This document shows positions 61,201 to 64,000 of a DNA stretch of 64,000 bases, piece by piece. Origin of the DNA: Bradyrhizobium sp. OK095. GTDB lineage: Bacteria > Pseudomonadota > Alphaproteobacteria > Rhizobiales > Xanthobacteraceae. Position 1 is the stretch's first letter. Each line of letters begins with the position of its first letter. A program made the translations under genes and the position numbers. Under the pieces are notes generated by a model. The model ran no database searches. It was not told the DNA's origin and saw only the letters and a list, made by a program, of their open reading frames with translations. The stretch covers positions 186,001 to 250,000 of the forward strand of contig NZ_FOBX01000001.1 in NCBI RefSeq assembly GCF_900109945.1, read 5' to 3'.

Positions 61201-61378
61201 ACCGCCCGTGTGGCCACCCCTCTCCCTAACCCTCCCCCGCAAGGGGGGAGGGAACCCATCCGCCGGTGCCCCGCTGACTCTCGCAAAGGATCAGAGCGCA
61301 GCCGTGATGCTGGGTGAGGTGAGCACGCTGGTCAGGCTCCCTCCCCCCTTGCGGGGGAGGGTTGGGGAGAGGGGTAAG
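61201..61378. repeat. R2-variant inverted repeat between murC and murB
   Basis: Facing arms ACCCCTCTCCCTAACCCTCCCC and CCCTCCCCCCTTGCGGGGGAGGGT, plus TTGGGGAGAGGGG at the right end. It fills most of the 273-base gap before murB. No ORF. Confidence 0.8.
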
Positions 61379-61446
61379 CTCCGGGCTCTGGCGGACGACG
61401 TTACGCGACGCAATCTCAACTCAGCTCGCATGTCGGTCGGCGCGCC

Positions 61447-62367
61447 ATGAGCTTTCCCGACATCACGCCCGAGCTCAAAGCCGCGATGCCGCAACTGCGC
61501 GGCCGGCTGCTCGCCAACCAGTCGCTGGCCGAGCTCACCTGGTTTCGCGTCGGTGGTCCCGCGCAGGTGCTGTTCACGCCGGCGGACGAGGATGATCTCG
61601 CTTATTTCCTTGCGCATCTCGCGAGCGACATCCCGGTCTATGTCGTCGGCGTCGGCTCCAACCTCATCGTGCGCGACGGCGGCATTGCAGGCGTCGTGAT
61701 CCGTCTCGCACCGCGCGCCTTTGGCGAGGCTGCCGCGAGCGGTGACATCGTCACGGCAGGCGCGGCCGCGCTCGACAAGCGCGTGGCGGAAGTCGCCGTG
61801 AGCGCCAATATCGGCGGGCTTGAATTCTACTTCGGCATTCCCGGCACCATCGGGGGTGCACTGCGCATGAATGCCGGCGCCAATGGCGGCGAGACCAAGG
61901 ACGTGCTGATCGAGGCGCGAGGTGTGGCGCGCGACGGCAAGACGCATACGTTCTCCAATGCCGAGATGAAATTCGTTTATCGCAACAGCGGCGTCGATCC
62001 CTCCATCATTTTCACGTCGGCGCGCTTTCGCGGCGAGATCAGGGATGCTGACGCGATCCGCGCGCGCATGGCGGAGGTGCAGAGCCACCGTGAGACCGCG
62101 CAGCCGATCCGCGAAAAAACCGGCGGCTCGACCTTCAAGAATCCGCCCGGTCATTCCGCCTGGAAGCTGGTGGACGCCGCCGGCTGCCGCGGCCTGCGCG
62201 TCGGCGGCGCGCAGGTGTCGGAGATGCACTGCAATTTCCTGATCAACACGGGCGACGCCACCGCGCACGACATCGAGACGCTGGGCGAGACCGTACGCGA
62301 ACGCGTGAAGGCGAATTCCGGAATTGAGCTGCACTGGGAAATCAAGCGGATTGGAATTCCCGGCTAA
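61447..62367 (+). CDS. murB: UDP-N-acetylenolpyruvoylglucosamine reductase MurB
   Basis: This 306-residue FAD/NADPH enzyme reduces enolpyruvyl-UDP-GlcNAc to UDP-MurNAc. Landmarks: [75 protein letters not shown] and the catalytic Ser/Glu region [52 protein letters not shown], of the type-II MurB kind. The start ATG 61447 is at the end of the R2-containing gap. ddl starts 22 bases after the stop. Confidence 0.97.
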   Translation: MSFPDITPELKAAMPQLRGRLLANQSLAELTWFRVGGPAQVLFTPADEDDLAYFLAHLASDIPVYVVGVGSNLIVRDGGIAGVVIRLAPRAFGEAAASGDIVTAGAAALDKRVAEVAVSANIGGLEFYFGIPGTIGGALRMNAGANGGETKDVLIEARGVARDGKTHTFSNAEMKFVYRNSGVDPSIIFTSARFRGEIRDADAIRARMAEVQSHRETAQPIREKTGGSTFKNPPGHSAWKLVDAAGCRGLRVGGAQVSEMHCNFLINTGDATAHDIETLGETVRERVKANSGIELHWEIKRIGIPG

Positions 62368-62389
62368 TTTGGACAGGCGACGAGAGAAC

Positions 62390-63376
62390 ATGCGCATCAC
62401 CATCCTCTTCGGCGGCTCCAACCGCGAGCGTCTGGTTTCGGTCGCCTCGGCCCAGGCGCTGCATCAGGCGTTGCCCGAGGCCGATCTCTGGTGGTGGGAC
62501 GTCGAGGACAAGGTGCATGTGGTGCAGTCGAAGCAGCTGCTCGAACATGCCCGTCCGTTCGAGGACGAGTTCAAGCCCGGCACATCGGGCATTGCGCTTG
62601 CGCAGGCGCTCGACCAGGCCAGGGCGGAAGATCGCGTCCTCGTGCTCGGCCTGCATGGCGGGCGCGCGGAGAACGGCGAATTGCAGCTGATGTGCGAGGC
62701 GCGCGGCGTGCCCTTTACCGGCTCGGGCTCGGCCTCCTCGCATCTCGCCTTCGACAAGATCGCGGCCAAGCATTTTGCCTCGCTCGGGGGCGTGACGCCG
62801 CCGGCCAACATTGCGCTGGATCATATCGACGAGGCCTTCGCCGAATACGGACGGCTGATCGCCAAGCCGGCGCGGGACGGGTCGAGCTACGGCCTGATCT
62901 TCGTCAACGCGAAGCAGGATCTCGTCGCCGTCCGCAATGCCGCCAAGCACGAGGAGTACGTCATCGAGCCCTACATCGCCGGCGTCGAGGCGACCTGCGC
63001 CGTGCTGGAGCGCACCGACGGCTCGATCATCGCGCTGCCGCCGATCGAGATCATTCCGGGCGAGGGCAGTTTCGACTACGCCGCAAAATATCTCCTGAAG
63101 TCGACCCAGGAGATATGCCCCGGGCGTTTCGCCCCCGAAATCACCGCCGCGCTCAAGGCGCAGGCGATGCTGGCGCACCGGGCGATGTCCTGCACCGGCT
63201 ATTCGCGCTCGGACTTCATCGTCTCGGCCAAGGACCTGATCTATCTCGAAACCAACACGCTGCCCGGGCTGACCAAGTCGTCGCTCTACCCCAAGGCGCT
63301 GAAAGCCGAGGGCATCGACTTCGTCGACTTCCTGCGCGGCCTGATCGAGCTCGCCGGACGGGGTGTGCGGAAATAA
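62390..63376 (+). CDS. ddl: D-alanine:D-alanine ligase (Ddl)
   Basis: This 328-residue ATP-grasp enzyme makes the D-Ala-D-Ala dipeptide used by MurF. Segments FGGSNRERLVSVASAQAL, LGLHGGRAENGELQLMCEARGVPFTGSGSASSHLAFDK, KPARDGSSYGLIFV, EIIPGEGSFDYAAKYLLKSTQEICP and YLETNTLPGLTKSSLYPK are present. The start of the fold (MRITILFGG) fixes ATG 62390. The N-terminal region diverges somewhat from enterobacterial DdlB (NRERLVS in place of SAEREVS), so it may represent a lineage-specific branch. A 349-base gap follows before ftsQ. Confidence 0.95.
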   Translation: MRITILFGGSNRERLVSVASAQALHQALPEADLWWWDVEDKVHVVQSKQLLEHARPFEDEFKPGTSGIALAQALDQARAEDRVLVLGLHGGRAENGELQLMCEARGVPFTGSGSASSHLAFDKIAAKHFASLGGVTPPANIALDHIDEAFAEYGRLIAKPARDGSSYGLIFVNAKQDLVAVRNAAKHEEYVIEPYIAGVEATCAVLERTDGSIIALPPIEIIPGEGSFDYAAKYLLKSTQEICPGRFAPEITAALKAQAMLAHRAMSCTGYSRSDFIVSAKDLIYLETNTLPGLTKSSLYPKALKAEGIDFVDFLRGLIELAGRGVRK

Positions 63377-63725
63377 TTAGGACTGGTTAACGGCCGCAGG
63401 GGCGAAACGGCCGGTTTTGGAACCCAAAACCGGTAAAATGCCGGAGATCGCGGCATAAATGCCTCACATGCCTGGGCAAAACGCATTCCGCGTTAACGAA
63501 CTTTACCTTTTGTTTACCAGGACATCCGAAGGTTAACGCTGGCGGCGCATATGGCGTTTTGGCTGCCGGTGCGTGAGCTGTTTTGGGTGATGTCACCTGC
63601 AGCGAGCGCTTTGATGGGGAGAGGCTTCTTCTGCTGAAGACCAGTACCCGGCCCGGCAAGACCGAGACGTCATGTTCGCCAGGACCCGCGCGGTGTCGCG
63701 GGCAAACTGTTGACGAGCTCGTGCA
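63377..63725 (+). promoter_or_regulatory. ddl-ftsQ intergenic region: hairpin and TTAAC motifs
   Basis: This 349-base gap, long for the dcw cluster, holds a perfect inverted repeat (CCGGTTTTGG, loop AAC, CCAAAACCGG; 63411-63433). It also holds three TTAAC motifs (63387, 63493 and 63533), the middle one followed by TTTACC repeats. In Caulobacter the ftsQA promoter is CtrA-controlled through TTAA-type sites, so a promoter for ftsQ is likely here (inference). No ORF is convincing. Confidence 0.5.
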
Positions 63726-64000
63726 ATGGATCGTGCAGGAAGCCTCACCCGATCGGTTTTGAGATCGTTGAGGCCCCAAGCTGACCTGAAGGCGGCCGCT
63801 ATCGGAGCGGTCGTGCTTCTGCGCGAGTGGGTCCAGGACAAGCGCGACGCCAAGCGCGACCAGAAGCGCGCTGCCGCTCAAGACAAGATCAAGACCAAGT
63901 TGAAGGCCAAGCCCGTCATCGAGCGGGAGCCGCCGCCGCGCGTGGTCGCGCTGGTCGAGCGCTATGCGCCGCGCCGGGTCGGGATCACCATGACCGTGCT
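63726..64000 (+). CDS. ftsQ: Cell division protein FtsQ, N-terminal part (3' end outside window)
   Basis: This is the start of FtsQ; 91 codons are present before the window ends. The start MDRAGSLTRSVLRSL and the basic stretch KRDAKRDQKRAAAQDKIKTK precede the expected membrane helix region (RYAPRRVGITMTVL at the window edge). FtsQ is a bitopic POTRA-domain protein that recruits FtsB/FtsL and FtsW/FtsI. Identification relies on position after ddl and on the typical alphaproteobacterial N-terminus; the POTRA domain is not within the window. Confidence 0.82.
   Translation, partial: MDRAGSLTRSVLRSLRPQADLKAAAIGAVVLLREWVQDKRDAKRDQKRAAAQDKIKTKLKAKPVIEREPPPRVVALVERYAPRRVGITMTV

Overview
The window is about 64 kb of GC-rich chromosome from an alphaproteobacterium of the Bradyrhizobium / Rhodopseudomonas type (inferred). 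Evidence for this: the order of the division and cell-wall (dcw) cluster, strong GC bias at third codon positions, Tat/Sec-exported small proteins, a YCII/ECF-sigma pair, and several families of dispersed intergenic palindromes typical of that group. I see no phage, insertion sequence, integrase, CRISPR array or tRNA. The region reads as chromosomal backbone with a modest accessory component.

Layout. 1-2.3 kb: 3' part of an OmpR-type response regulator (cut by the window edge), a Ser/Gln-rich hypothetical protein and an exported PRC-barrel protein. 2.4-8.5 kb: a lone branched-chain-amino-acid-type binding protein, then a complete four-gene spermidine/putrescine-type ABC importer (ATPase, binding protein, two permeases) on the minus strand. 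8.6-13.9 kb: DUF4403 protein, small beta-propeller, an unusual winged-helix regulator divergent from a DUF899 / small membrane protein pair, and a GNAT acetyltransferase. 13.9-14.8 kb: a dense cluster of dispersed palindromes around a GIY-YIG gene. 14.8-21.4 kb: L,D-transpeptidase, then a neighbourhood with a membrane-lipid flavour: GT4 glycosyltransferase, PmtA-like methyltransferase, a His-rich membrane protein with Mpo1-like motifs, a class-III aminotransferase and, divergent from it, an E. coli-type phosphatidylserine decarboxylase. 21.4-28.7 kb: NUDIX hydrolase, FecR-domain protein, two divergent paralogous DUF2147 proteins, small exported proteins, an extensin-like lipoprotein and a histidine-phosphatase-like protein.

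28.7-37.8 kb: a TetR regulator divergent from an HlyD/EmrB efflux pair with a perfect 23-bp palindromic operator between them, then an ABC exporter, a MATE transporter and an O-antigen-ligase-like protein. 37.9-44.2 kb: a Bug-type binding protein, LuxR regulator, TauE/SafE transporter, a MocR-type regulator divergent from a DUF983 protein (direct repeats between them), and an alpha/beta hydrolase. 44.35-44.79 kb: RNase P RNA (rnpB) on the minus strand. 44.9-46.5 kb: YCII protein and ECF sigma factor with overlapping stop and start codons.

46.6-64 kb: an AmpD/AmiD-type amidase, then the dcw cluster on the plus strand: rsmH(mraW)-ftsL-ftsI-murE-murF-mraY-murD-(unknown 136-aa gene)-ftsW-murG-murC-murB-ddl-ftsQ (cut by the window end). 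These genes make UDP-MurNAc-pentapeptide (MurB/C/D/E/F, Ddl), lipid I and II (MraY, MurG) and the septal synthase and its regulators (FtsW, FtsI, FtsL, FtsQ). mraZ is not recognisable upstream of rsmH.

The most interesting items are the lipid-type neighbourhood at 15.8-21.3 kb, the TetR operator, two very short ORFs with strong ribosome binding sites (26273-26356 and 32739-32813), the repeat cluster that supplies the C-terminus of the GIY-YIG protein, and the uncharacterised gene embedded between murD and ftsW.
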